From a bacterium (GTDB lineage: Bacteria; SZUA-182; DTGQ01): 64,000 nt of DNA. The notes beneath the pieces are model-generated. The model ran no database searches. It had not been told where the DNA came from and saw only the letters and a list, made by a program, of their open reading frames with translations. Below, piece by piece: positions 51,948 through 59,830 of the stretch (positions are counted from its first letter, which is position 1; each line of letters begins with the position of its first letter). Location of the stretch: contig JBFLZW010000001.1 in NCBI GenBank assembly GCA_040755755.1, positions 186,001-250,000 on the forward strand, read 5' to 3'. Made by a program: the position numbers and the translations under genes.

Positions 51948-54347
51948 CTACCTCCCCTCATCCCCCATCACCCTGTGCAGCTTCTCACTCAGCTCCTCGG
52001 CTCCGTACGGCTTGGCAACCACTTCTTTGAAACCATATTTTTTGTATTCCGACATGATGGGGGCATTGGAGTATCCGCTTGAAACGATGGCCTTGACCCC
52101 GGGGTCGATTTCCCGCAATATCCGGATAGCTTCATCGCCTCCCATGCCACCGGCAATGGTCAGGTCCAGAATGACGCAGTCGAAGGGCTGCCCGGACTCC
52201 AGGGCTTTCCGGTAAAGCCTTACCGCTTCCTCCCCCTCGATGGCAAATTCCACCTCATAGCCAAGAAAACTGAGTATATTACCGGCAACATCCCTCATGC
52301 TTTGCTCATCATCCATGAGCAGGATCCTTCCCTGGCCGGGTTGCAGTCTCTTTTTTCTAATCTCTTCCCTCGCCTTCCTGCTGATTTCCTCCCTGATCTG
52401 CTCTTCGACTGCTGGTTTTTCCTCCGGTACCGGCAGATAAAGAGAAAAGGTTGTTCCCGCTCCGGGACGGGATTCTGCGCTGACATGACCCTGGTGTCTT
52501 TTCATTACGGAATAGACAACCGCCAGTCCGAGACCGCTTCCGCCGGGTTTGGTGGTAAAATAGGGATCGAATATCTTCGGCAGGATTTCAGCCGGTATAC
52601 CTGGCCCCTGATCGATGATTGAAACTTTTACGTATCTTCCCGCCTGGAGCGGCAAACCGGCCTCCGGCCCGACAGTCACATTTTCAGCCTGTATCCTGAT
52701 TACCCCGCCTCTGGGCATAGCCTGGGCAGCATTGATTATGATGTTATGGATTGCCTGGCTGATCTGGTCCTCGTCAATCTCTGCCAGCCATAAATCTTCC
52801 GGCAGTACGAATTCGCTCCTGATTCTGGAGCCGCTCAGGGAAAAGTTGACTGCGTCCCTGAGCAGGCCGGGAACAAAGGTGGTCTTCCTGATCGGCGCTC
52901 CGCCTCTGGCAAAGGTGAGTAATTGATGGGTCAGCCTTTTGGCCTGATTCAAGGATGCGTCTCCTACTCTGGTCAATAATTTAAAATCTTCGGTTCCCGG
53001 CATAATATGCCGCTTGGCCAGAAACAGGCTGCCGCTGAGGACGGTCAGGATATTGTTGAAATCGTGGGCAATGCCGCCAGCCAGAATGCCGAGAGATTCC
53101 AGTCTCTGGGCTCTCTGGAGTTCCTCCGCTATCCTTTTTCGCTCAGTTATGTCCTTGAAATTGATGACTATGCCAATCAGCCGGCCATCGGATTGCCGCA
53201 GAGGAGTGGCGGTGAGGATGCAGGGAATTTTCCTCCCATCACGGCCTGTCAGTTCGGTATCACACTCGATACGCTGCTCGCCAGCCAAAATCCTGGGTAC
53301 CGGGCAGTCAGGGCTTCCACAGAGAATGCTGCTCAATACGTCGGAGCATCTTTTACCCACCGCTTCCTCGCTGCTCAGGCCAAGCATGAAACCCAGTGTC
53401 CGGTTAAAGCGGATCACCCGAAGCTCTCGATCGAGCACACACATTCCATCGCCTGAGGCATCGAATATCTGATTGAGCTGGGTGGAGGCGGATTCGGCTG
53501 CCTCTTCAGCCCTCCCGCGCTCGGCTATCTCCTGCCTGAGCTGTTCGTTGGCTCTGGTCAACTGGCCGGTACGCTCCCTGACCATTTCTTCGAGATGACC
53601 CCGATATCGCTCCAGTTCCTCCTCTGTCTGCTTTCGCTCAGTGATATCCAGAGTAATTCCCAGGAAAGCGGGCTTCCCGCGAAAGGGAATGGAAGCACCC
53701 CACAGGTCCACCCATCGGGGTCCATATCCACCGGGGATTACAAGGCGTATCTCACAGCACCTTGGTGCTGCTTTTCCTGCTTTCAGGTCATTCAAGTAGG
53801 CACGCACCATTTCCCGGTCATCGGGATGGACCAAATCCACGAAACACAGCTCAGTCACTTCTCCGGAGGATCGGCCAACGGTTTCCCTGAAGATGGGATT
53901 GGCATAAACCAGGAGATCATCCTGGGCGATGAAGATGCCGGACGGGCTGTTCTCGGCCAGCGCATAATACCTGCGCTCTACCTCCTGGGAGAGTCTGCGC
54001 GCCCGCAGCAGAATCTCTACCCGTGCCCGCAGCTCTATTGGAATAATAGGCATCAGGATCAATTCATCCACCGTGCGCCACAGGTGCCGGGTGATCATTC
54101 CCACATCGGGCCGGGAGGTGAGCAGCAGAAAGGGCAGATAGACCGGCTGCTCGGAATCTCTCCTGGCCTGCACCTGGTTCCAGAACCGGTCAAGGGAAAG
54201 GCCGTCCAGAATGCCGAGATCAAAAGGGCTGCTTAATTCCTCCTTCTCCTCGGCTAAAATCACCTCATATTCCCTGCTGAGCAACCCGGCCAGAAGGCGG
54301 CGGTTCTCCCTGTTTTCCATAAAAAGAAGTATCCGGTCCATGATCAC
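51948..54347 (-). CDS. Hybrid histidine kinase with degenerate N-terminal receiver, two PAS domains and C-terminal receiver
   Basis: A 799-residue cytoplasmic sensor kinase. Order: receiver-like domain (1-118) with Asp48 but without the metal-binding acid pair (ILLFMENRE in place of LVDDE) and with LMP instead of KP; PAS (about 122-238) with VHPDD and DITERK; coiled coil; second PAS (about 290-402) with KDITERK; HisKA with His428 (GGIAHDFNN); ATPase with IIINAAQA, DQGPGIP and GSGLGLA; a Lys/Arg-rich link; and a C-terminal receiver (about 680-799) with the phospho-acceptor in VILDLT and KP in VAKPYG. It has no membrane segment, so the input is intracellular. It starts at GTG overlapping the stop of the receiver gene (GTGA), in an operon with a KaiC-like gene. 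Confidence 0.9.
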   Translation of the reverse strand: MIMDRILLFMENRENRRLLAGLLSREYEVILAEEKEELSSPFDLGILDGLSLDRFWNQVQARRDSEQPVYLPFLLLTSRPDVGMITRHLWRTVDELILMPIIPIELRARVEILLRARRLSQEVERRYYALAENSPSGIFIAQDDLLVYANPIFRETVGRSSGEVTELCFVDLVHPDDREMVRAYLNDLKAGKAAPRCCEIRLVIPGGYGPRWVDLWGASIPFRGKPAFLGITLDITERKQTEEELERYRGHLEEMVRERTGQLTRANEQLRQEIAERGRAEEAAESASTQLNQIFDASGDGMCVLDRELRVIRFNRTLGFMLGLSSEEAVGKRCSDVLSSILCGSPDCPVPRILAGEQRIECDTELTGRDGRKIPCILTATPLRQSDGRLIGIVINFKDITERKRIAEELQRAQRLESLGILAGGIAHDFNNILTVLSGSLFLAKRHIMPGTEDFKLLTRVGDASLNQAKRLTHQLLTFARGGAPIRKTTFVPGLLRDAVNFSLSGSRIRSEFVLPEDLWLAEIDEDQISQAIHNIIINAAQAMPRGGVIRIQAENVTVGPEAGLPLQAGRYVKVSIIDQGPGIPAEILPKIFDPYFTTKPGGSGLGLAVVYSVMKRHQGHVSAESRPGAGTTFSLYLPVPEEKPAVEEQIREEISRKAREEIRKKRLQPGQGRILLMDDEQSMRDVAGNILSFLGYEVEFAIEGEEAVRLYRKALESGQPFDCVILDLTIAGGMGGDEAIRILREIDPGVKAIVSSGYSNAPIMSEYKKYGFKEVVAKPYGAEELSEKLHRVMGDEGR

Positions 54348-54709
54348 CGTCCGACCAGGCTGCGGATCAGGGTCAGCAGTTCCTTAACCACCAGGGGCTT
54401 GGTCAGTACTCCCCGTGCGCCGTGGCTCAGGCTCTCCTGCTGGAGGGCGTGGCTTGTTCCGGGAGAGATGATCAGAAAAGGAATCGAGGATTTTCGCAAC
54501 CGCTCGCACCGGTCCCAGATGTTCCGGTCGTAACCGGCCAGGTCGAGCAGCACCAGGTCCAGGACTTCCCCCCGGTCGAGGATTGTGTCCAATTCCTCCA
54601 GGGCGCTTACTCCCGTGACCCGATAGCCCTCTTTTGCCAGGAACTGGCTGAGCAGCTCAAGGTTGCGGGGGTTGTGGTCCACAGCCATGATCAGAGGTTT
54701 ATCCTCCAT
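54344..54709 (-). CDS. Stand-alone atypical response-regulator receiver
   Basis: A 121-residue receiver domain alone. Asp56 (LVLLDLAGYD) and Lys104 (LTKPL) are kept, but the acidic pair at the start is reduced to Asp11-His12 (AVDHNP), so metal-dependent phosphorylation may be weak. It lies between the KaiC-like ATPase gene (3 bases away) and the hybrid kinase gene (4-base overlap). The tight spacing suggests that the three proteins work together as a signalling unit. It has no output domain. Confidence 0.85.
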   Translation of the reverse strand: MEDKPLIMAVDHNPRNLELLSQFLAKEGYRVTGVSALEELDTILDRGEVLDLVLLDLAGYDRNIWDRCERLRKSSIPFLIISPGTSHALQQESLSHGARGVLTKPLVVKELLTLIRSLVGR

Positions 54710-54712
54710 CCC

Positions 54713-56176
54713 TCAGCCCTTCTCTTCTGGCGGTTTCACCCATTCCGGGGTTCCGCTCAAAATATTACGCAAACCGGTCAGGGGTTTGCCTACCTTGATC
54801 CCATAGCGGGTGATCTCGAATTCCCGCAGCCTCTTTTCAAAGTCGCTGACCCTCTTTTTCAGCACTCCAATAGCCTTGCGAAGCTCTCCATCGATCTCCA
54901 GGTAGCGCAGAAAGAGAACATTGTCCACCAGATAACTGATACTGCCTTCGCTGACCTGGAACTCGCCGGTTATATTTTTCATCTCGTCAATCAGAAGGAG
55001 GGTGACACCCATATTCACCAGGTACTTCTCAAGAGCATGGATGTTATCAGCCAGATTCTCACCATGAAGGGAAATGCAGTAGCCGCCGATACTGTCGACC
55101 ATGACCAGTTGGGTTTTCATCTCCTCCACTTCGCGACGCACCAGAGAGGCGAATTCATGAGGTGTTACCTTCAGCGGCTCTATCCTGACTATCGAAAGCG
55201 TACCATGCTCGATCATGGACCGCACCGGGATATTGACTGACTCGCTGCGATAGATGATCGTTGCCAGCATCTCCTCTCCAAAGACATAGATCATCGACCG
55301 CTCGCCTCTTCCGGCAGCCTCCTTCATGAATTGAAGGCCGAGAGTGGTTTTCCCCACCCCGCTTGGGCCGCTGATCAGGGTACTCGTGCCCCGCTCCAGC
55401 CCGCCGTGCAGCATCTCGTCCAGTTCCGGCACCCCCGAAGGGACGGTCCCGGCAGTGAACTCCCGGATATACTTTTCGGGTAAAAGGATCGGAAAGACCT
55501 CTATCCCCCGGTCAGTCAGCTTCAGGGTATGGCGGCCGGAGCGAAAGCCGGAGCCGCGAAATTTGGTCACGCTGACAGTCCTGGCCCCTTGTTCGAAGGC
55601 CAGGGTAATAACACCATCACTGATGAACTGCAGATCATCGTCAGGGGCCTGAACACTGCCCTCGGAGGTAAGAAGTACGGTAGCTCCGTTATCAATGAGA
55701 AATCGCAGGAAAGAGAGCACCTGTTTCCGAAACTGAAACGGATCGGCGGTCAGATACCGGAATTGAGTTATGGCATCCACAAAGATCCTCTGGGGCTTGA
55801 GCTTTTCAATGCTGTCGATAATAACCTGGGTAGTAGGTACCCGCTCCACCTCGGCGGGGGAGAAAATGTCGTAGGCCTCCACTTTGGCAAAGAATTCCGG
55901 CTGAGGGCTCAGGTCCAGGAAATTGACATTTTCCAGGTTAAAGCCCATAACTTGCGCATTCTTGCGGATCTGGGGTTCCGGCTCGCCCAGGGTGATGAAT
56001 AACACTTTTTCCCCCTGCTGCACACCTGCAGTGAGGAAATACAGGCCCAGGGTAGTCTTGCCATTCCCCGGCCCACCCCGTACCAGATAGGCACGCTGAG
56101 GAATCAGGCCCCCCTCGAGGATTTCATCGAGTCCCCTGATGCCGGTGGATAAACGGTCAGATAACTTGGTTTCCAT
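54713..56176 (-). CDS. KaiC-like double-domain ATPase
   Basis: The ATG at 56176, preceded by TGAGG, gives 487 residues; a longer upstream frame is less likely. Two RecA-like KaiC domains: domain 1 has Walker A GGPGNGKT (34-41) and FITLGEPEP where KaiC has its catalytic glutamates; domain 2 has GPSGVGKT (270-277) and VFGEEM (Glu301-302). The C-terminal region has VSDFEKRLREFEITRYGIKVGKPL, as in KaiC-family proteins. In cyanobacteria KaiC is a circadian phosphorylation clock with KaiA and KaiB; here neither kaiA nor kaiB is adjacent. KaiC-like proteins beside receiver and kinase genes occur in many bacteria, and their role is mostly unknown. Confidence 0.9.
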   Translation of the reverse strand: METKLSDRLSTGIRGLDEILEGGLIPQRAYLVRGGPGNGKTTLGLYFLTAGVQQGEKVLFITLGEPEPQIRKNAQVMGFNLENVNFLDLSPQPEFFAKVEAYDIFSPAEVERVPTTQVIIDSIEKLKPQRIFVDAITQFRYLTADPFQFRKQVLSFLRFLIDNGATVLLTSEGSVQAPDDDLQFISDGVITLAFEQGARTVSVTKFRGSGFRSGRHTLKLTDRGIEVFPILLPEKYIREFTAGTVPSGVPELDEMLHGGLERGTSTLISGPSGVGKTTLGLQFMKEAAGRGERSMIYVFGEEMLATIIYRSESVNIPVRSMIEHGTLSIVRIEPLKVTPHEFASLVRREVEEMKTQLVMVDSIGGYCISLHGENLADNIHALEKYLVNMGVTLLLIDEMKNITGEFQVSEGSISYLVDNVLFLRYLEIDGELRKAIGVLKKRVSDFEKRLREFEITRYGIKVGKPLTGLRNILSGTPEWVKPPEEKG

Positions 56177-56784
56177 ATACAACCTCATATTAAAATAACA
56201 TATTATTAAATATAGCACTTTTATCGCCTTGGTCTCGCTTTTATACATTTGTCGGACAAATTGCCATAAATCGATGAGATTATCCATATTGGGAGGGATC
56301 ATGGGCATGACAAGGACAAGAGTTAAGTTATTTCATGTGACAATAAAATAGCCGGTCAATGCAGGAGGACATTGACCGGCTGCCTACAGGAAGTAGAGAA
56401 AAACATGTCTATATTATTGATCGAAGAATTAACGCTATTTCTTCGCTATTTTTTTACTCTTTTAGCACTTATTAGGGGCATTTTTTAATACAATTTTCAG
56501 GCTATACGCAGCGCCTGAAAAAGCATATCGGCTGCTATAGAGGCGGGCCTGTCATAACCAATTTTCTCTACTGCAAACGGCTATGAACAGATTCGATGAT
56601 CCTGTATTCTACGTAATTAACTGTACCCCTCTACACAATTCGAAACAATAAAGGGGTTAGCGGGAGAAATACCAAACTGGAATTATGAAGCTTTTATTTG
56701 ATTATGTGGAGTTTTCACATAATCCTCGATTATGGATGCTAAAAAGTACTTGAACGGAATCCAATTAATAGCTATCATATAATT
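56177..56784. other. Divergent space between KaiC-like operon and vapBC
   Basis: About 600 AT-rich bases with the hairpin at 56350-56381. Promoters for both directions should lie here. No gene is supported. Confidence 0.55.
56350..56381. promoter_or_regulatory. 12-bp hairpin with a Shine-Dalgarno/anti-Shine-Dalgarno loop upstream of the KaiC-like gene
   Basis: AGCCGGTCAATG and CATTGACCGGCT pair perfectly around an 8-base loop that reads CAGGAGGA on the plus strand and TCCTCCTG on the minus strand. There is no T-run on the plus strand and only a weak one on the minus strand. It lies 174 bases before the KaiC-like start. Confidence 0.5.
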
Positions 56785-57006
56785 ATGAAAACTACAATTG
56801 ATATTCCAGATGATGAGTTAATGGAAGTGCTCAAACACACCGGAGCTAAGACTAAACGGGAAGCCGTTGTATATGCCATTAAAGACTATAACCGAAGACA
56901 ACGGCTTTCAAGGGTTGCCGAAATTCTGGGTACTTTCAAAGAATTCATGACCCAGGATGATCTTGAAGAAATGCGTGAAGATGATAAATGGAACAAAGAG
57001 AAGTAA
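56785..57006 (+). CDS. vapB: VapB-type antitoxin
   Basis: A 73-residue ribbon-helix-helix type protein: MKTTIDIPDDELMEVLKHTG and KTKREAVVYAIKDYNRRQR are the typical VapB (DUF2191) N-terminus, and the acidic tail (DDLEEMREDDKWNKEK) is the part that usually wraps the toxin. It overlaps the vapC start by 19 bases, so the two are co-translated. VapB normally represses its own operon. Confidence 0.85.
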   Translation: MKTTIDIPDDELMEVLKHTGAKTKREAVVYAIKDYNRRQRLSRVAEILGTFKEFMTQDDLEEMREDDKWNKEK

Positions 57007-57422
57007 TACTGATAGATACGTCCAGTTGGATTGAAGCTTTGCGAAATAATGGAAGAACAGATATTCGCGAACGGGTGAGAATGATGTTGATCAATGGTCT
57101 TGCCGTATGGTGTGATATGGTTGCCATAGAGCTTTGGAACGGTGCGAAAGGGGATTACGAAAAGAGAAAATTAACTGAATTGGAAAATGTAATAACCTCT
57201 CTCCCTATGACGAAAGAAGTGTGGAATTTTGCCCGTGAATTAACAAAGAAATGTCGAAGTGCAGGTGTGAGCGTTCCCGCTGCTGATTTAATAATAACTT
57301 CATGTGCTTTATTTTATAATATCGGAATTGAACACTGCGATAAGCATATAGGTAAAATTTTAGAAATTTTTAAATGCGGCCATGAAACTCTAGGAGGCCA
57401 TATTTCAAACTGTAAAAAGTAA
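56988..57422 (+). CDS. vapC: VapC-type PIN-domain toxin
   Basis: A 144-residue PIN nuclease. The acidic site is complete: Asp10 (LIDTSSWIE), Glu48 (AIELWNG), Asp100 (PAADLIITSCA) and Asp118 (HCDKHI). VapC toxins cut tRNA or rRNA. The neighbourhood is suggestive only: two tRNA genes start 95 bases further on, on the other strand. The pair appears intact. Confidence 0.86.
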   Translation: MEQREVILIDTSSWIEALRNNGRTDIRERVRMMLINGLAVWCDMVAIELWNGAKGDYEKRKLTELENVITSLPMTKEVWNFARELTKKCRSAGVSVPAADLIITSCALFYNIGIEHCDKHIGKILEIFKCGHETLGGHISNCKK

Positions 57423-57479
57423 CAACTACTCAGGCACAAATGCATAGAGAGATAAGGGCATAAGTGGATAGAACAAAAT

Positions 57480-57516
57480 AAGGGGTTAGATCGTATGACC
57501 TAACCCCTTGCTTTTT
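57480..57516. terminator. Bidirectional terminator between vapC and the tRNA operon
   Basis: AAGGGGTTAG and CTAACCCCTT form a 10-bp stem with a 10-base loop, followed on the plus strand by GCTTTTT and on the minus strand by ATTTTGTT. It can end both vapBC and the Val-Asp tRNA transcript. Confidence 0.8.
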
Positions 57517-57517
57517 A

Positions 57518-57595
57518 TGGCGGGGCCGACGAGGCTCGAACTCGCGACCTCCGGCGTGACAGGCCGGCGTTCTAACCAAACTGAACTACGACCCC
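57518..57595 (-). tRNA. tRNA-Asp (GUC)
   Basis: Read on the minus strand: acceptor GGGGTCG pairs with CGGCCCC with one U-G pair, D arm AGTTCAG..AGAAC, anticodon loop CTGTCAC with GTC, T arm with GAGTTCGAGCCTC, discriminator G and an encoded CCA. It lies 47 bases downstream of tRNA-Val. Confidence 0.95.
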
Positions 57596-57642
57596 GTTTT
57601 TTTTAATTTTTTCCTCTGGGCTCCCGGCACAGAGTCCAAATA

Positions 57643-57714
57643 TGGGCGGAACAGGATTCGAACCTGTGACCCCCGGCTTGTAAGGCCGATGCTCCCCCGC
57701 TGAGCTACCCGCCC
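57643..57714 (-). tRNA. tRNA-Val (UAC)
   Basis: Read on the minus strand: acceptor GGGCGGG pairs with CCGCCC, D arm AGCTCAG..GGGAGC, anticodon loop CTTACAA with TAC, T arm CAGGTTCGAATCCTG, discriminator A. CCA is not encoded. First gene of a two-tRNA operon. Confidence 0.95.
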
Positions 57715-57906
57715 GGCTTGCTTGATAGCAGTAATTTATATCATGGCTTACAGACTCTTGTCAAATACTATTTTCACTACCCATGATTCTTTGCTCACGG
57801 GAGCGTCGCCAGGTTTGAGCGAGGTGATGAGGGCACGAGGCATTTACCGGGAGCCTGAACCGGTAACTGCGGCCTGTTGTTGCCTTCGGTATCGGACAAC
57901 GTGTGC

Positions 57907-58182
57907 CTAATAAGCAATCGAGAATGAGGAATAGTCACCGCTGTAATTTTCCCATTGAATGTCAACCTTCCTCACATGCGCTCCAACAGGACCGCGATGG
58001 CACCAGGCAACCAGTCTCTCGACATCCGCCTTTTCCCCTTCGGCCACAACTTCCACGCTGCCGTCACTCAGGTTCCGCACCCATCCTTTTACACCTAACC
58101 GGCTGGCCTCGGATTTGGTTGAGGACCGGAAAAATACTCCCTGCACCATCCCTGAAATGAACAGATGAGCTCGAACCTTCAT
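57907..58182 (-). CDS. acyP: Acylphosphatase
   Basis: A 91-residue enzyme that hydrolyses acylphosphates. The active-site loop is VQGVFFRSST with Arg19, and the second residue is Asn37 in GWVRNLSDGSVEV. Both are present, and length is normal. A GGGAG site precedes the ATG. nrdR ends 65 bases upstream on the same strand. The physiological substrate of bacterial acylphosphatases is uncertain. Confidence 0.92.
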   Translation of the reverse strand: MKVRAHLFISGMVQGVFFRSSTKSEASRLGVKGWVRNLSDGSVEVVAEGEKADVERLVAWCHRGPVGAHVRKVDIQWENYSGDYSSFSIAY

Positions 58183-58247
58183 GATTGTTGCTCCCTATTG
58201 TCTTCCTTATCTTCCAGGAGCCTTGCTCCCTGGAGGTAATTTACTGG

Positions 58248-58718
58248 CTATTTGACTTCCGAAATCCGGTTGTTTGAGATTTCCTGAAGCTCGCTCATGA
58301 ATTGCTTGATATCCTTAAATTGCCGGTATACTGAGGCAAACCGGACATAAGCAATCTCATCCAGGTTGTATAACCAATCCATGACCATTTCTCCAAGGTC
58401 ATTACTTTTGATCTCCTTGCCGCTCAAGTCCTGAACCTTCTCCTCGATCCGGTTCACGAATCCTTCCAGAACATAAAGACTTATCGGCCTTTTTTCACAA
58501 GCTTTAATTAATCCGTTCAGCAACTTGTTCCGGTCAAAAGGCTCCCGGCGGTTATCCTTTTTTATCACCATACAGGGAATCTCTTCCAGCCGCTCGTAGG
58601 TGGTAAATCTTCGATTACAGCCAAGGCATTCCCTCCTCCTGCGTATCGACAACCCCCCTTCACTGTCCCGGGAATCCAGAACTTTACTTTCCGCGGATTT
58701 ACAATATGGGCATTTCAT
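58248..58718 (-). CDS. nrdR: Transcriptional regulator NrdR
   Basis: The ATG at 58718 gives the usual 156-residue length; an upstream in-frame ATG would add 17 unlikely residues. The N-terminal zinc ribbon has MKCPYC (Cys3, Cys6) and CLGCNRRF (Cys31, Cys34), followed by TTYERLEEIPCMVIKKD and an ATP-cone (about 49-140). NrdR represses ribonucleotide reductase genes when dATP is high, binding NrdR boxes. No nrd gene is in the window. Confidence 0.94.
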   Translation of the reverse strand: MKCPYCKSAESKVLDSRDSEGGLSIRRRRECLGCNRRFTTYERLEEIPCMVIKKDNRREPFDRNKLLNGLIKACEKRPISLYVLEGFVNRIEEKVQDLSGKEIKSNDLGEMVMDWLYNLDEIAYVRFASVYRQFKDIKQFMSELQEISNNRISEVK

Positions 58719-58857
58719 ACGGCAACACCCCCATCGGCAATCACTCCATTCACCGAAAAAATGAACCACCGGGGAGAAAAAACATCAGCTCTCTAATTAT
58801 ATTATTCTTCCAATAAAATATCTAGCAGATTCCGTTTAATTGAGCGAAAGATATGTG

Positions 58858-59439
58858 CTATCTTCCGGCAGGGGAAAACACCTTATCCAGAGGAATCTCA
58901 AGGCCGGGAATAATTCCTGCCTTCAACACCTGGCTGCGGGAATGGATCTCAGAACCAGGAAATCTCCCTGCCGATAGCCGGTATATCTCTACCGTCTCTT
59001 TATCAGGATCAATTATCCAGTATTCCTTCACCCCGAAAGCTTCATACAGATCCTTCTTCAACACCTGGTCATAACTTCTGGTAGAGGGTGAAAGAATCTC
59101 CACGATGAGATCGGGTGGCCCCTGGATGTTATCTTCGGTAATAATACCCTTATTTTGATTTGAAACATAAATCAGATCAGGTACCACGATATCGTGATCG
59201 GACAGAATAACATCACAGGGAGCATAAAAGAGCTCGCCCAGTTCCTGTTCCCTTAAGAAGGATGCAATTATTATTGCCAGATTTCTTGAAATCCGCTGAT
59301 GCCGGGTGCTTGGTGAAGGGCTCATGAAATGATCTCCATCGATTATCTCATGCCGTTTCCCATTATCAGGAAACAGCACATAATCCCGATAGCTTAACTT
59401 CGGGCGATTCTCCCTGTTTTTTAAGCTCAGTGATTTCAT
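58858..59439 (-). CDS. Uma2-family (DUF820) putative endonuclease
   Basis: A 193-residue protein of the Uma2 family, with YELIDG-like strand (here RHEIIDGDHFMSPSPSTRH), VPDLIYV and PPDLIVEILSPSTRSYD, then KEYWIIDPDKETVEIYRL. The PD-(D/E)xK core (D in VVPDLI, E in VEIL with the following K near KKDLYEAFG) is kept. These proteins are abundant in cyanobacteria and some other bacteria; a restriction-type role is assumed but not shown. AGGAGCTGAG stands before the ATG. The gene is 139 bases upstream of nrdR. Confidence 0.82.
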   Translation of the reverse strand: MKSLSLKNRENRPKLSYRDYVLFPDNGKRHEIIDGDHFMSPSPSTRHQRISRNLAIIIASFLREQELGELFYAPCDVILSDHDIVVPDLIYVSNQNKGIITEDNIQGPPDLIVEILSPSTRSYDQVLKKDLYEAFGVKEYWIIDPDKETVEIYRLSAGRFPGSEIHSRSQVLKAGIIPGLEIPLDKVFSPAGR

Positions 59440-59526
59440 AAGCTCAGCTCCTGTCAGTTAATACGGGATTACTGCTTCTCAATATCATTAACTTGGCACT
59501 ACTTACCAAAAGGCCCCTCACCCCAG

Positions 59527-59553
59527 CCCTCTCCCCCCAAAGGGGGGCGAGGG
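59527..59553. repeat. CCCTCTCCC/GGGGCGAGGG hairpin, copy 3
   Basis: CCCTCTCCCCCC and GGGGGGCGAGGG with an AAA loop, preceded by CTCACCCCAG, the inverse of the GGGGTGAGG beside copy 1 (17267-17305). Confidence 0.75.
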
Positions 59554-59600
59554 AGTGGAGGAGGGCTATCCCCCATGAGAAAGGCATCGACCACAGGTAG

Positions 59601-59628
59601 GGTGGGGCTGCTTTTTTGCCCCCCACCC
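59601..59628. repeat. GGTGGGGC hairpin repeat, copy 3
   Basis: GGTGGGGCTGC-TTTTTT-GCCCCCCACC, followed by CAATACCGC as in copy 2. It has two extra C residues in the right arm. Confidence 0.7.
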
Positions 59629-59830
59629 AATACCGCATGCGATCTCATCGCCAATCCTAACTGGTCGAGTAATTCCCCTGTAGTGCGCTCAGCTTTCATC
59701 TTTATTTTACTATGGTTATTAACCATAAGCAACGAAATAGGAATTTCACGGGAATATTGGGAATATATCGGTGAGAAGTATCAAGAGCGGGAAGGATGAT
59801 ATATGGAGGGATTGCAGGCTGGCTGCTCGA

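Larger units (their letters stand above)
59440..59830. other. Intergenic region rich in dispersed repeats
   Basis: About 390 bases with the CCCTCTCCC hairpin (59527-59553) and copy 3 of the GGTGGGGC hairpin (59601-59628). A 77-codon minus-strand frame runs through these repeats and is not supported as a gene. Confidence 0.6.

Noticed and set aside
59499-59732. Minus-strand frame of 77 codons upstream of the Uma2 gene
   Set aside because: Much of it is the translated hairpin repeats (PPLPRPPLGGEGWGEG), a common artefact.
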